The translations under genes and the position numbers were made by a program. A DNA stretch of 60,045 bases, taken from positions 1 through 60,045 of the forward strand of contig CAIQVJ010000005.1 in assembly GCA_903875225.1 (NCBI GenBank), given 5' to 3'. A model generated the notes under the pieces. That model had not been told where the DNA came from and searched no databases. It saw only the letters and a list, made by a program, of their open reading frames with translations. The DNA is from an uncultured Pseudomonadota bacterium. Lineage in GTDB: Bacteria > Myxococcota_A > UBA796 > SXON01. Below, piece by piece: positions 6,926-15,484 of the stretch (its first letter is position 1; each line of letters begins with the position of its first letter).

Positions 6926-9900
6926 ATGGCGAGGCCGATCGACTACACCGTAGAGGAGCCGCCGAACCAGACCGGTCGGGCAGCCTGGGTGAAGTGGTTC
7001 CAGTCCATGGGGCTCTCGGCCACGATGCGGGAGCCCCCGAGCGCCTGGGCCCGCCGGAAGGGCTTCGTGGACGCCACGCAGGCCCTGCGCTGGTCGCAGA
7101 CGATGCTCGACGTGGTGGCCGACACCTACACCTCTCGCGGCGCCTACCAGACCATCCGCGCACACATGCTGGACGACGCGCGGGCGGCCGCCGTGTTGAT
7201 GACCCAGATCCGGGAGCGGCACGCCGCCTTCCAACCCCACCCGGGGCTCGAGGAGAGCCTGGCCAGGCTGCGCGCCGAGAAGGTCGAGCTCGAGACCGCC
7301 GGCGCCCGCGACTGCCGGGCGCTGGAGCCCCGCATCGACGAGGTCACCCTGCTGGTGACCCAACCGATGCAGGGGTGTGTCGGCAACACGATCGTGACCG
7401 TGCGGCCCGCTCCGGGTGCTCAACCGGTGTCGACCTGCGACTGCTACGATCCGAGACGGGGGTGCGCTGCCCGACTGGCGGTCGTGAACGGCGTGATCGA
7501 TGCCGTAGGCGGCGCCCCGGGCCCCGGGGCGGAGGCTGTCCGTGCCGCGCTGCTCAAGCCCGCGTGGGAGCGCCACCTCATGGTGCTCGACAGCGCGCTC
7601 GGTGAGCTGGCCGGGCAGGGCACGCTCGCCTGGGGGATCGATCCTCGCATGCACCGGCTCGAGCCCCTTCGGGTAGACGCGAGCGGTCGCAAGGTCAAGA
7701 TCACGCTCTACCCGGCCGAGAGCGCCCGGGAAGCCGCCAGTCTCAGCGATTCGCGGCATGACGTCGCCCTGGGGCGGCTCTGGCGGGGGCGCAGCCAGTC
7801 CCTCAATTTCGGTGCGGCGTTGCTGGAGCTCGACGCGCATCCGAACGTGTACTCCTGGCCCCAGAAGGAGCCGATACACGTGAAGCACACGCCGGTGCAG
7901 CTCGATCTCGTCGAGGCGCCGGGCGGGTTCCAGCTCGTGCCGATGGTCGGGGGGAGACCGCTCCAGTCGATCGTTCCCACCGGCGTGGAGATCGTGGACG
8001 GAGAGGAGGTGCGCTGGTGGTCGGCACCGTTCGGGGTGGAGTTCACCCGGATCTCCGGCCGGCTCGGACGCATCATCGAAAACGTCGAGCGGATGGGCGG
8101 CATCCTCGCGCGCGAGGCGTTGCCCGGCCTGCTGGAGCGGCTGCCGAGGATCGCCCGGGTCGCTCCGGTGAACACCCGGGGGTTCTCCGGCCTCGTGGAG
8201 GTGGAGGCAGACCCCGCGCCGCTGCTCCTCGTGGAGGGGCTGGCTGCTGGGGCGCTCGTGCTCTCTCTTCGCGTGCGACCGCTGGGTGGTGGGCCGGTGT
8301 TCACGGCCGGGACCGGCGTGGAGCGGGTCGTGGCGGTGAGTGAGGGAGAGGTGCAGAGCACGCTCCGGGACTTTGGAGCGGAGGTCGCGTCTGCGGAGTC
8401 GCTGGTCGCCCGGCTTGGTCTCCCGCCGCCGACGGCGGAGGCCGACTGGCTGATCGAGAGCCCGGAGGAGGCGCTGCGCGTGGTGGAGCGGCTCGGCACC
8501 GTGGGGGATGAGGCGAGGGTGCAGTGGCGCCAGCGGCCGATCCGCGTGGCAGGAGTGGTGCCGGCACAGAGCCTGAAGGTGCGGGTGGCCGGCGCGGGCA
8601 AGTGGTTCCAGATCGGGGGCGGGGCGACGTTCGAGGGCTCGATGGTCTCCATCTCCGCGCTGCTCGAAGCGGCGCGGCTGGGGAGGAGCTTCGTGCAGGT
8701 GGGTGAGGGGCACTGGGCCCGGATCGAGGAGGGCCTACGTCGACAGTTGACGGCGATCGCACGAAACGCGCAACCTGCGTCGAGGGCGGCAGACGCCGCG
8801 AACCAGCTCGCCGGGATCCACGCAGGCCTGATCGAGGAGCTGGGGCGCCTGGGGGTCGAGGTGAGCGGCGACGCCCGCTGGCGGGAGCGGGTCGAGCGGC
8901 TGGGAGCGGCGCGGTCGCTGAGGCCTGTCGTGCCCGCGGGCCTGAACGCCGACCTGAGGCCGTACCAGGTCGAGGGGTTCGAGTGGATGACCCGGCTCTC
9001 GCACTGGGCGGGCGGTGCCGTGCTCGCGGACGACATGGGGCTCGGCAAGACCGTGCAGGCGCTCGCCGTGCTGCTCGACCGGGCGGCGCTGGGCCCCGCG
9101 CTGGTGGTGGCGCCCACCTCGGTCGGGTCGAACTGGATGCGGGAGGCCGGGGTGTTCGCGCCGGCGTTGAACACGCGGCTGCATCGGGGGTCGGCCCGAG
9201 ACAAGACGCTCGGGGCCCTCGGTCCGGGCGATGTCGTGGTGGTGAGCTACGACGTCGCGGTCCTCGACCAGGAGCATTGGAAGCACAGGTTCGCCACCGT
9301 GATCTTCGACGAGGCCCACGCGCTCAAGAACGCCGGTACCCGGCGCGCTCGCACGGCCGTCGACATCCCGGCGGACTGCCGGATCGCGCTCACGGGGACG
9401 CCGATCGAGAACCGGATCGGTGAGCTCTGGAGCCTCTTCCGCGCCGTGTTGCCCGGCGTTTTCGGTTCCGCCGAGAGTTTTCGTGACCGCTGGGTGAACC
9501 CCATCGAGCGTGACGGCAACGCCGACGTGCGGGCGGACCTCGCCCGCCTCGTCCAGCCCTTCGTGTTGCGGCGCACCAAGGCGGAGGTCGCCCGGGAGCT
9601 GCCCGCTCGCACCGAGGTCCGGGTCGACGTGGAGCTTGAGCCCGAGGCCCGTGCCCGCTACGAGGAGCTCCGCCAGGCCACGGCCCGCGCGCTGCAGGGG
9701 GACGACGACACGCCTCCCGAAAAGCGTAGGTTCCTGGCGCTGGTCGCGCTCACCCGCCTCCGGCAGATCGCGTGCCATCCGGGCCTCGTGGACAAGGCCT
9801 TCATCGGCGGTTCGGCGAAGATCCAGGCGATGGTGGATCTCATCTCGGACCTGAAGGAGGAGGGCCGACGGGTGCTCGTGTTCAGTCAGTTCACCGAACA

Positions 9901-10321
9901 CCTGCGCCTCGCAGGGAAGGCGCTCACGGCCGCCGGCATCCAGTTTCGCTACTTCGACGGCAGCACGGCCGCGAAGAAGCGGGACACCGAGGTCGCGGCG
10001 TTCATGGCTGGCGATGGCGATGCCTTCCTGCTCTCCGTGAAGGCGGGCGGCGTGGGGTTGAACCTCACCGCGGCGAGCGACGTGGTGATCCTCGATCCGT
10101 GGTGGAACCCAGCCGTGGAGAACCAGGCGGCAGACAGGGCGCACCGTATCGGGCAGACCCGCGCCGTCACCATCTACCGGCTCGTAGCCGTGAACACGGT
10201 CGAGGAACAGATGCTCAAGCTCCAGGAGGACAAGCGGGAGCTGGTGGCGGCCGTCCTCGAGGGGACAGGGCAGGGCGCGGCGTTGACCGTGGACGAGATC
10301 CTGGCAATCCTGGAGACCTGA
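6926..10321 (+). CDS. SNF2-family DEAD/DEAH-box helicase with degenerate SWIM-like motif
   Basis: The 1131-residue protein has a SWI2/SNF2 ATPase in its C-terminal half: LADDMGLGKTVQ near residue 700, DEAHALKN near 795, LTGTPIENRIGELWSL, FSQFTEHL, and the motif V-VI stretch WWNPAVENQAADRAHRIGQ. The N-terminal ~650 residues are unassigned. Near residue 170, CDCYDPRRGCAARLAVV resembles the SWIM zinc finger found in bacterial SNF2 proteins, but the final His is missing. The start has GGTTA exactly 10 nt before ATG and no ribosome site. Role in DNA repair or remodelling is inferred from family only. Confidence 0.9.
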   Translation: MARPIDYTVEEPPNQTGRAAWVKWFQSMGLSATMREPPSAWARRKGFVDATQALRWSQTMLDVVADTYTSRGAYQTIRAHMLDDARAAAVLMTQIRERHAAFQPHPGLEESLARLRAEKVELETAGARDCRALEPRIDEVTLLVTQPMQGCVGNTIVTVRPAPGAQPVSTCDCYDPRRGCAARLAVVNGVIDAVGGAPGPGAEAVRAALLKPAWERHLMVLDSALGELAGQGTLAWGIDPRMHRLEPLRVDASGRKVKITLYPAESAREAASLSDSRHDVALGRLWRGRSQSLNFGAALLELDAHPNVYSWPQKEPIHVKHTPVQLDLVEAPGGFQLVPMVGGRPLQSIVPTGVEIVDGEEVRWWSAPFGVEFTRISGRLGRIIENVERMGGILAREALPGLLERLPRIARVAPVNTRGFSGLVEVEADPAPLLLVEGLAAGALVLSLRVRPLGGGPVFTAGTGVERVVAVSEGEVQSTLRDFGAEVASAESLVARLGLPPPTAEADWLIESPEEALRVVERLGTVGDEARVQWRQRPIRVAGVVPAQSLKVRVAGAGKWFQIGGGATFEGSMVSISALLEAARLGRSFVQVGEGHWARIEEGLRRQLTAIARNAQPASRAADAANQLAGIHAGLIEELGRLGVEVSGDARWRERVERLGAARSLRPVVPAGLNADLRPYQVEGFEWMTRLSHWAGGAVLADDMGLGKTVQALAVLLDRAALGPALVVAPTSVGSNWMREAGVFAPALNTRLHRGSARDKTLGALGPGDVVVVSYDVAVLDQEHWKHRFATVIFDEAHALKNAGTRRARTAVDIPADCRIALTGTPIENRIGELWSLFRAVLPGVFGSAESFRDRWVNPIERDGNADVRADLARLVQPFVLRRTKAEVARELPARTEVRVDVELEPEARARYEELRQATARALQGDDDTPPEKRRFLALVALTRLRQIACHPGLVDKAFIGGSAKIQAMVDLISDLKEEGRRVLVFSQFTEHLRLAGKALTAAGIQFRYFDGSTAAKKRDTEVAAFMAGDGDAFLLSVKAGGVGLNLTAASDVVILDPWWNPAVENQAADRAHRIGQTRAVTIYRLVAVNTVEEQMLKLQEDKRELVAAVLEGTGQGAALTVDEILAILET

Positions 10322-10332
10322 CCCGCGCGGGT
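10321..10332. terminator. 12-bp perfect palindrome between convergent genes
   Basis: ACCCGCGCGGGT overlaps the end of the SNF2 gene and precedes the convergent esterase-like gene stop. It lacks a T tract, so it is at most a weak hairpin. Confidence 0.25.
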
Positions 10333-10343
10333 GCGGGGGCCTC

Positions 10344-11276
10344 TCAAGGGCTCGCGGTCAGGCTCCCGTCATAGGTCGCGCAGTAGTCGGGGAGCGCGGA
10401 GACGTCCACGGTGTTGGGCAGCCCGTAGGTCTGCGTCGTGAGCCACGCGTCCATCATGTCCCGGCCCTCGGGGGGGATGGTGTGGCCCAGGTTGTGGTTG
10501 CAGAGGATCACCTCGTGCCCATCCGCGTAGAGCTCGTTCGAGAAGTTGATCGTCGTCTGCTCGAAATTCACGCTCACACCGCCCCCGCTGAAGCTGTCCG
10601 TGTCGCCCCCGTAGTTGATGAGCGCCGGGAAGTTGCTCGCTGGCGTCGAGTAGTCCTGCACCGGCTCAGTGCCGCCCGAGAAGGGGAGGATGGTCGAGAG
10701 CGTGTCGCCGCGGTGGATCGCGAGCCACGTGGTCCAGAGCGCTCCTGCGCTCATGCCGGTCGCCGAGACCTTCTTCATGTTCGCGTTGAATTCCTGCGAG
10801 ACACAGGCCCGCAGGTCGTCGTACATCGTCACGTCGTCCGTGCCGCCGTTCCAGAAGTCCCACTCGAACTGGTTGCTGTCCAGGGAGTTGGGTACGACGA
10901 CGATGACGCCCTGGTCTTCGGCGTAGTTCTCCAGATCGAGCCACGTCACCATGTTGCGTGCGGTCCCGCCGAGTGGGTGCCAGACGAACACGACGGGCAG
11001 GTTCTCCGCCCGCGACGCGGGCCAGTAGGTGATCACCTGGCGCTCTTGACCGTTGGAGCTGAATTTCGACGAGCCCATCTCGGTGAAGTCGGGGCACTCG
11101 CCGTCCGACAGCGCTGCGAGCGCGGCAGGCTGGGGTCCGTCGTCCACGGCCGTGTCTGCCGAGTCGTCCGCGCCGATCGCCGAGTCGTCCGGGCCGACCG
11201 GCTTCCCGGTGCAACCCGAAGACAGCGCCAGGGTGAGGGGAGCGAGGAGCCAGGACGTCAAAATACGGATGGACAT
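10344..11276 (-). CDS. alpha/beta-hydrolase lipoprotein, PHB-depolymerase/feruloyl-esterase-like
   Basis: The 310-residue protein has a lipoprotein signal ending SSGC (Cys22) and an acidic linker (PDDSAIGADDSADTAVDDG). The hydrolase domain resembles the LpqC/poly(3-hydroxybutyrate) depolymerase-like esterase group. Supporting motifs are VVFVWHPLGGTARNMV (oxyanion-type HPLGG), the nucleophile elbow GMSAGALWT (Ser of GxSxG), and a late HTIPPE for the catalytic His. Substrate is unknown. TA is 11 nt before ATG. The gene is convergent with the SNF2 gene. Confidence 0.78.
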   Translation of the reverse strand: MSIRILTSWLLAPLTLALSSGCTGKPVGPDDSAIGADDSADTAVDDGPQPAALAALSDGECPDFTEMGSSKFSSNGQERQVITYWPASRAENLPVVFVWHPLGGTARNMVTWLDLENYAEDQGVIVVVPNSLDSNQFEWDFWNGGTDDVTMYDDLRACVSQEFNANMKKVSATGMSAGALWTTWLAIHRGDTLSTILPFSGGTEPVQDYSTPASNFPALINYGGDTDSFSGGGVSVNFEQTTINFSNELYADGHEVILCNHNLGHTIPPEGRDMMDAWLTTQTYGLPNTVDVSALPDYCATYDGSLTASP

Positions 11277-11316
11277 GCCGGCGCGCGTAACCTGCCGTCG
11301 CGTGGGGGCGCGCCGC

Positions 11317-12225
11317 CTAGGGCTTCAACCACGCCCCATCTGGAGAGGCCGCGAGGCCCACCCGCGTCAGGGCGTCAGCGGCTTCCTTCCACCTCGCGCT
11401 CGTCATCGCGCCGAGCCCGTCGCTCCCGACCACGTAGGGCGCCTGCCGCTCGGTGATGCAGCCCATGCGGTCGGTCGGCATGTCGGGGTTGAGCCTGCTG
11501 ATCTCGGCGTTCGCCGCGGAGGGATCCCGGACGTAGTGGGTCCAGCCGGCCTTCGAGGCCTGCCGGAACTTCGTGACCCAGTCTGCCGTGGTGTCCGAGG
11601 CCCGCACGACCGCCAACGAGGCGTAGGGGTTCCAGCCGGCCTCGCGCCCCGGGATGAAGTTCACGTGCAGGCCCTGGCCCTCGGCGACGCACGGTTCGCT
11701 GGTCACGTACGCCTGCTGGACGAGCGAGGGGTCGGCAGCGAACGCGCCGAGCGAGCCGGTGGTCGGGACCATCGCGACCTTGCCCTCCCACCCCTGCGAG
11801 GCCCACAGGTACTGCTGGAATGGGGACCCAGCCTCGATCGCCACGTTCCCGGACTGGATCTGCGCCAGCGTGGTGATGCCGGACTCGGCGTGCACCATGA
11901 GGCCCACGGGGGAGTCCTGGAACCCTGCGAAGATCGCGACGGCGTCCAGGCCCTTGGAACGCTTGAGGAGCAGGTCGTCTGCGCCGGAGATCGCGACGTC
12001 GGCCTGGCCGGAGGCGAGCATCTCCAGCACCGGGACGCCCGGGCCCCCGGGGATCAGCGTGACGTCGAGGCCGGCGGCCTTGTAGGTCCCGCTGAGCGAT
12101 GCGTCGTAGTAGCCGCCGAACTCGGGCTCGGGGAACCAGTTGAGCACCACCTTGAGCGGTTTCACGGCGGGAGCGTCGGGCGGCGCGGGCGTGGAGCAGG
12201 CCAGCGCGAGCATCAACAGGGTCAC
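11317..12225 (-). CDS. NMT1/THI5-type ABC transporter substrate-binding lipoprotein
   Basis: The 302-residue protein has a very short lipoprotein signal (TLLMLALAC) and an NMT1/SsuA-type periplasmic binding fold: LKVVLNWFPEPEFGGYYDA, GPGVPVLEMLASGQADVAI, VGLMVHAESGI. These proteins bind pyrimidine precursors, sulfonates or similar small molecules. Start GTG 12225 forms a GTGA overlap with the ceramidase-like gene, with GGAG upstream. ATG 12213 would leave too little signal. No permease or ATPase gene is adjacent, so the partner transporter must lie elsewhere. The long ORF extending to 13224 is a shadow. Confidence 0.8.
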   Translation of the reverse strand: MTLLMLALACSTPAPPDAPAVKPLKVVLNWFPEPEFGGYYDASLSGTYKAAGLDVTLIPGGPGVPVLEMLASGQADVAISGADDLLLKRSKGLDAVAIFAGFQDSPVGLMVHAESGITTLAQIQSGNVAIEAGSPFQQYLWASQGWEGKVAMVPTTGSLGAFAADPSLVQQAYVTSEPCVAEGQGLHVNFIPGREAGWNPYASLAVVRASDTTADWVTKFRQASKAGWTHYVRDPSAANAEISRLNPDMPTDRMGCITERQAPYVVGSDGLGAMTSARWKEAADALTRVGLAASPDGAWLKP

Positions 12226-14015
12226 TCGGTGGACTCCAGCTGCAGCCAGGCATCCTCGAGCAGGGGAGCGAAGTCCTTGGAGCAGGAATTCGTCTCCTCG
12301 TAGTGATCCCCGTTTTCGGTGAACACCGAGACGAAGGTCGAGAAGTCCGGCGCGGGCACGATGTAGCCGCAGTAGGCGTTGGTGATGCCCAGCGGCACCT
12401 TGTACGTTCCCGGCATCATCGACTCGATGGTCCCGGAGCCATCGTCCGAGATCCGGTACGGCGTGGCGTGGTGGTGCAGGCAGTCGCACTCGCCGACGAG
12501 GTCTTCGTTCACGCAGTCTGCGTAGTCGACGGTGGCGCAGGCGTCGGATGCCTGGACCCAACGGCGGTCCGTCGGGCGGAGCGATGCATCCGCCATCGCG
12601 GGCTCGTCCGGCACACCGTAGAACAGCTCGGGCATGAGCTCCCCGGGCGCCGAGCCCAGCGTGCTCGGCCCGAGCTGGATCTGCCAGATGCCAGCAGGCA
12701 CGCAGCCGAACAGGTCGGGGTCCGTGCCCCACCCGGGGCAGGAGGAGTCGCGGATCACGTATTCGTCGGGCGTGTCGAGCAGGTGGGTTTGAAACGCGAG
12801 CTTGAAGCTCAGGTTGTTGACGGGGATGAGGAGGTCCCTTTCCTTGATGGCGATCGCCTCCCATGCGCTCGTGTCGGTGAGCGCCGACTCGGCGGCCTGC
12901 GCGACCTCGACACCCCACGTGCGCGCGCCGTCCCACCCGTCGGCGTCCTCGATGTAGGTGGGGCTGCCTGCATCGTCGAGGATGCGGTTCCCGTCGTCGT
13001 CGACCGCGGGGAGCGTGCTGCCGCCCGCGGACTGCATGCCGCCCAGCGCGCCGGAGACGTAGAGCGTGGTGCCGCCGTCGTGCTGGTCGATGTAGTCGCG
13101 TGTGTAGCCGACGAAGTCCGCGGAGAGCAGGCTGTGGTCGCTGCCGGAGACCTCGGGGTGACCGGACGAGGAGACCAGTGTCGCGAAACGCGTTCCGTCC
13201 GCGTTGTTGAGCGCGAGCGCCCACACGCCATCGGCCGGGATGATCGGGTCGCGGATGTCGTTGATGCCGCCCAGCATGCGGGGGTTCGGGTTCACGCCGC
13301 CGAACGGCACGCCGTTCATCGTCGGGTCGCCCGACATGTGCACCAGGCCCTGCGTGGGCGCGACGGGCACCATCTCCGCCGCCGCCAGGTGGAGCACGTC
13401 CTCCATGTTGCCTTCGATGGCGTCCATGAAGGGCGGGTACGTGCCCGTGATCAGATCCGTGTCCATCCCCCAGATGCCCACGACATCGGGCGCCGAGTGG
13501 GCGTGCGAGGACGAGATGATCAGGTGGTTCCTGTCGAAGCCCTCTGCCTCCAGGGCATCGCGCACGTCGCGCGAACGGTTCTCCAGCAGCCCGAGCACGT
13601 CGATGCCGACGATGGCGACGTACTCCTCGTTCAGCGAGAGCACGAGCGCGCCGACGGTGATCGGGTCGTGGACGCCCTGGGCGGCGCGGTAGGACTGGTA
13701 CCCGGCCATCCAGACGGCGTCGAAGTGCCCGTCCCCGTCGACGTCGTCGTACCCCTCACCGTCGCACCCGGCCCGCTCGCCAGTTGGATCGGTCATGCAG
13801 CCGTCGAACTGGTTGTTGCCGTTCAGGTCGGTGTAGGTCTCGATGATCTCGGGCGTGATCTCCATGCGTGCGACGCCGGCGTAGAGCTGGTTGTCGTTGG
13901 CGAGCACCATGCCCAGGGGGGGCGTGAAGCTCTCGGAGTCCGCCGGCTTGTTGCCGTGACATGCGGCGAGCGCGGGCAGGAGGAGGAGGACGGGGAGGGT
14001 GGCAGGGAGGCGCAT
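12222..14015 (-). CDS. neutral/alkaline ceramidase-like lipoprotein
   Basis: The 597-residue protein has a lipoprotein signal (LPVLLLLPALAAC). The body matches the neutral ceramidase N-terminal domain: an early AGVARMEITPEI strand, then ISSSHAHSAPDVVGIWG, the counterpart of the zinc-binding HTHSGP motif, and later VSSSGHPEVSGSDHSLLSADFVGYTRDYI. Acidic, calcium-like stretches (DVDGDGHFDAV, DLNGNNQFDG) are inserted near the N-terminus. The length is somewhat below full ceramidases and I cannot delimit the C-terminal Ig-like domain. It may cleave ceramides or only share the fold. TATTCA lies before the ATG (TA 11 nt upstream). Confidence 0.75.
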   Translation of the reverse strand: MRLPATLPVLLLLPALAACHGNKPADSESFTPPLGMVLANDNQLYAGVARMEITPEIIETYTDLNGNNQFDGCMTDPTGERAGCDGEGYDDVDGDGHFDAVWMAGYQSYRAAQGVHDPITVGALVLSLNEEYVAIVGIDVLGLLENRSRDVRDALEAEGFDRNHLIISSSHAHSAPDVVGIWGMDTDLITGTYPPFMDAIEGNMEDVLHLAAAEMVPVAPTQGLVHMSGDPTMNGVPFGGVNPNPRMLGGINDIRDPIIPADGVWALALNNADGTRFATLVSSSGHPEVSGSDHSLLSADFVGYTRDYIDQHDGGTTLYVSGALGGMQSAGGSTLPAVDDDGNRILDDAGSPTYIEDADGWDGARTWGVEVAQAAESALTDTSAWEAIAIKERDLLIPVNNLSFKLAFQTHLLDTPDEYVIRDSSCPGWGTDPDLFGCVPAGIWQIQLGPSTLGSAPGELMPELFYGVPDEPAMADASLRPTDRRWVQASDACATVDYADCVNEDLVGECDCLHHHATPYRISDDGSGTIESMMPGTYKVPLGITNAYCGYIVPAPDFSTFVSVFTENGDHYEETNSCSKDFAPLLEDAWLQLESTE

Positions 14016-14028
14016 GCGTCCCTGAATA

Positions 14029-15459
14029 TCACACCCGTAGGATCCAGATCTTCCCGGCGTCCTTCCCCCAGACGATGATCTCCGCCCGGCCATCGCCGTC
14101 GAGATCCTTCGTGACCAGGGTGCCATCGCCCTCCGGTACGTCGAGCGCCTGGGACCAGTGCGGACTGGACTCCATGCCCGGCGACTGGGCTGTGCCCCGG
14201 TACACACGAACCTCGCCGTCCTCCGCGGCGACCAGGTCGATGTGCTTGTCGCCATCGACGTCGGACTGAAAATCGATGTGGAAGCCGTCGGGCGACTCCA
14301 GCGGGAAGGTCACGGGGTGGAGGCTCGTCGGCGAGCCGTAGCGCCCCGCGTCCAGCTTCAGCACAGTGAGGTCGGCCCGGACGAAGCGCGAGATGAGGGC
14401 GCGCCCGAGGTTCGCCATGCCGACGTCGACCAGTCCGGCGATGAGATCCTTGTCGCCGTCTCCGTCGATGTCCACGAGCTTCGCGCCGAAGGCTGCGGAG
14501 GGAAGGGCCACGGTCTGGACCGCCGAGAATCCAGACCCGGTGCCCCGTGCGTAGAGCCACTCGGCCGTCGCCCCGAAGAAGCTGCCGTCGGTGACGTAGC
14601 GCAGGAGCCCGAGGTCGATCTTGTGGTCGCCGTCCATGTCGTCGAACCAGACCGCTCCTACGTCCCTCCGGGTCTCGCCCTTGGTGCGCGGGCCCTCGTC
14701 GGGGGCCAGGTTCACGGGGAGGGGCCAGGTCGCCGCGCGGACACCGACCTCGGGCGCGCCCGCGGGCCCCGAAGCGGTGGAGAAGTAGACGGCGAGGGAC
14801 TTTCCGTCGGGGATCAGCAGGTCGGAGACGCCGTCTCCATCGGCATCGCCTACGGCCAGCGGCGGGGGGGTGAGGGCTGTGGCCAGGACCTGGCCGCCCT
14901 GGTTCCAGCCCGGGTTCAGCTCTCCGCGTGCGGGCGCGGGCACAGAGCCGCAGGAGACGTCCGGGCCGTTCACCCCGGAGGTGATCACGCTCCTCGAGCA
15001 CATGTACGCGCCCTGGTTCCAGGCGATGCGGGCGGGGGACCAGCCTGCGCCTGCCGCAGGAAAGAGGTCGTGCACGAGCTCTGCGAAGGTGGGCGTGGCC
15101 CGCCCGAGCTGCGCGAGCGGAGACCGGCTGATCAGGGAGCCGGGTGGTGCGACGAAGTGGTCGGCGGCCGGTGCGGTGGGCCAGGCTTCCCAGGCCCCGG
15201 TGCCGAGGGCCCAGAGGGCCGGGCCGGGACTCCCGACAGGGGCGGTGGTGAGGAAGAGCGGCTTGTTGCCGAGCGCCACCGTTCGCGGCGTCCCGGGGGT
15301 GCCCGCGCGCACGATGGTCAGCGATGCGGCGGGCGGCTGACCGGTGATCGTCTGGTGCGACAGCAGCAGGATCTCCTGCTTGCCGTTCGAATCGACGTCC
15401 GCGAACCGGACCTCGGCGATGCCCGTGGGGACGGAGATGGTCTCGAGCGTGAGTGGCAT
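14029..15459 (-). CDS. FG-GAP/VCBS-repeat protein without signal peptide
   Basis: From ATG 15459 the product has 476 residues with at least five beta-propeller repeats carrying calcium-loop sequences: ADVDSNGKQEI, GDADGDGVSDLLIPDG, DDMDGDHKIDLGLL, VDIDGDGDKDLIAGL, SDVDGDKHIDLVAAED, KDLDGDGRAEIIVWG. It begins MPLTLETISVPTGIAEV with no signal peptide or lipobox, which is odd for this usually secreted repeat. TA lies exactly 10 nt before ATG (CCGCTA-N10-ATG), so it may have its own leaderless mRNA, 25 bp after dnaK. The ORF extending to 15621 overlaps dnaK and is rejected. Confidence 0.75.
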   Translation of the reverse strand: MPLTLETISVPTGIAEVRFADVDSNGKQEILLLSHQTITGQPPAASLTIVRAGTPGTPRTVALGNKPLFLTTAPVGSPGPALWALGTGAWEAWPTAPAADHFVAPPGSLISRSPLAQLGRATPTFAELVHDLFPAAGAGWSPARIAWNQGAYMCSRSVITSGVNGPDVSCGSVPAPARGELNPGWNQGGQVLATALTPPPLAVGDADGDGVSDLLIPDGKSLAVYFSTASGPAGAPEVGVRAATWPLPVNLAPDEGPRTKGETRRDVGAVWFDDMDGDHKIDLGLLRYVTDGSFFGATAEWLYARGTGSGFSAVQTVALPSAAFGAKLVDIDGDGDKDLIAGLVDVGMANLGRALISRFVRADLTVLKLDAGRYGSPTSLHPVTFPLESPDGFHIDFQSDVDGDKHIDLVAAEDGEVRVYRGTAQSPGMESSPHWSQALDVPEGDGTLVTKDLDGDGRAEIIVWGKDAGKIWILRV

Positions 15460-15484
15460 CGCCGCCACGTAGCGGCTTCCGCTC

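Noticed and set aside
6722..8713. 663-codon minus-strand frame opposite the SNF2 gene
   Set aside because: Compositionally biased shadow of a real helicase gene.
12223..13224. Upstream part of a 635-codon frame containing the NMT1-like protein
   Set aside because: Only the part from GTG 12225 downward is protein-like. The rest is an out-of-frame shadow of the ceramidase-like gene.
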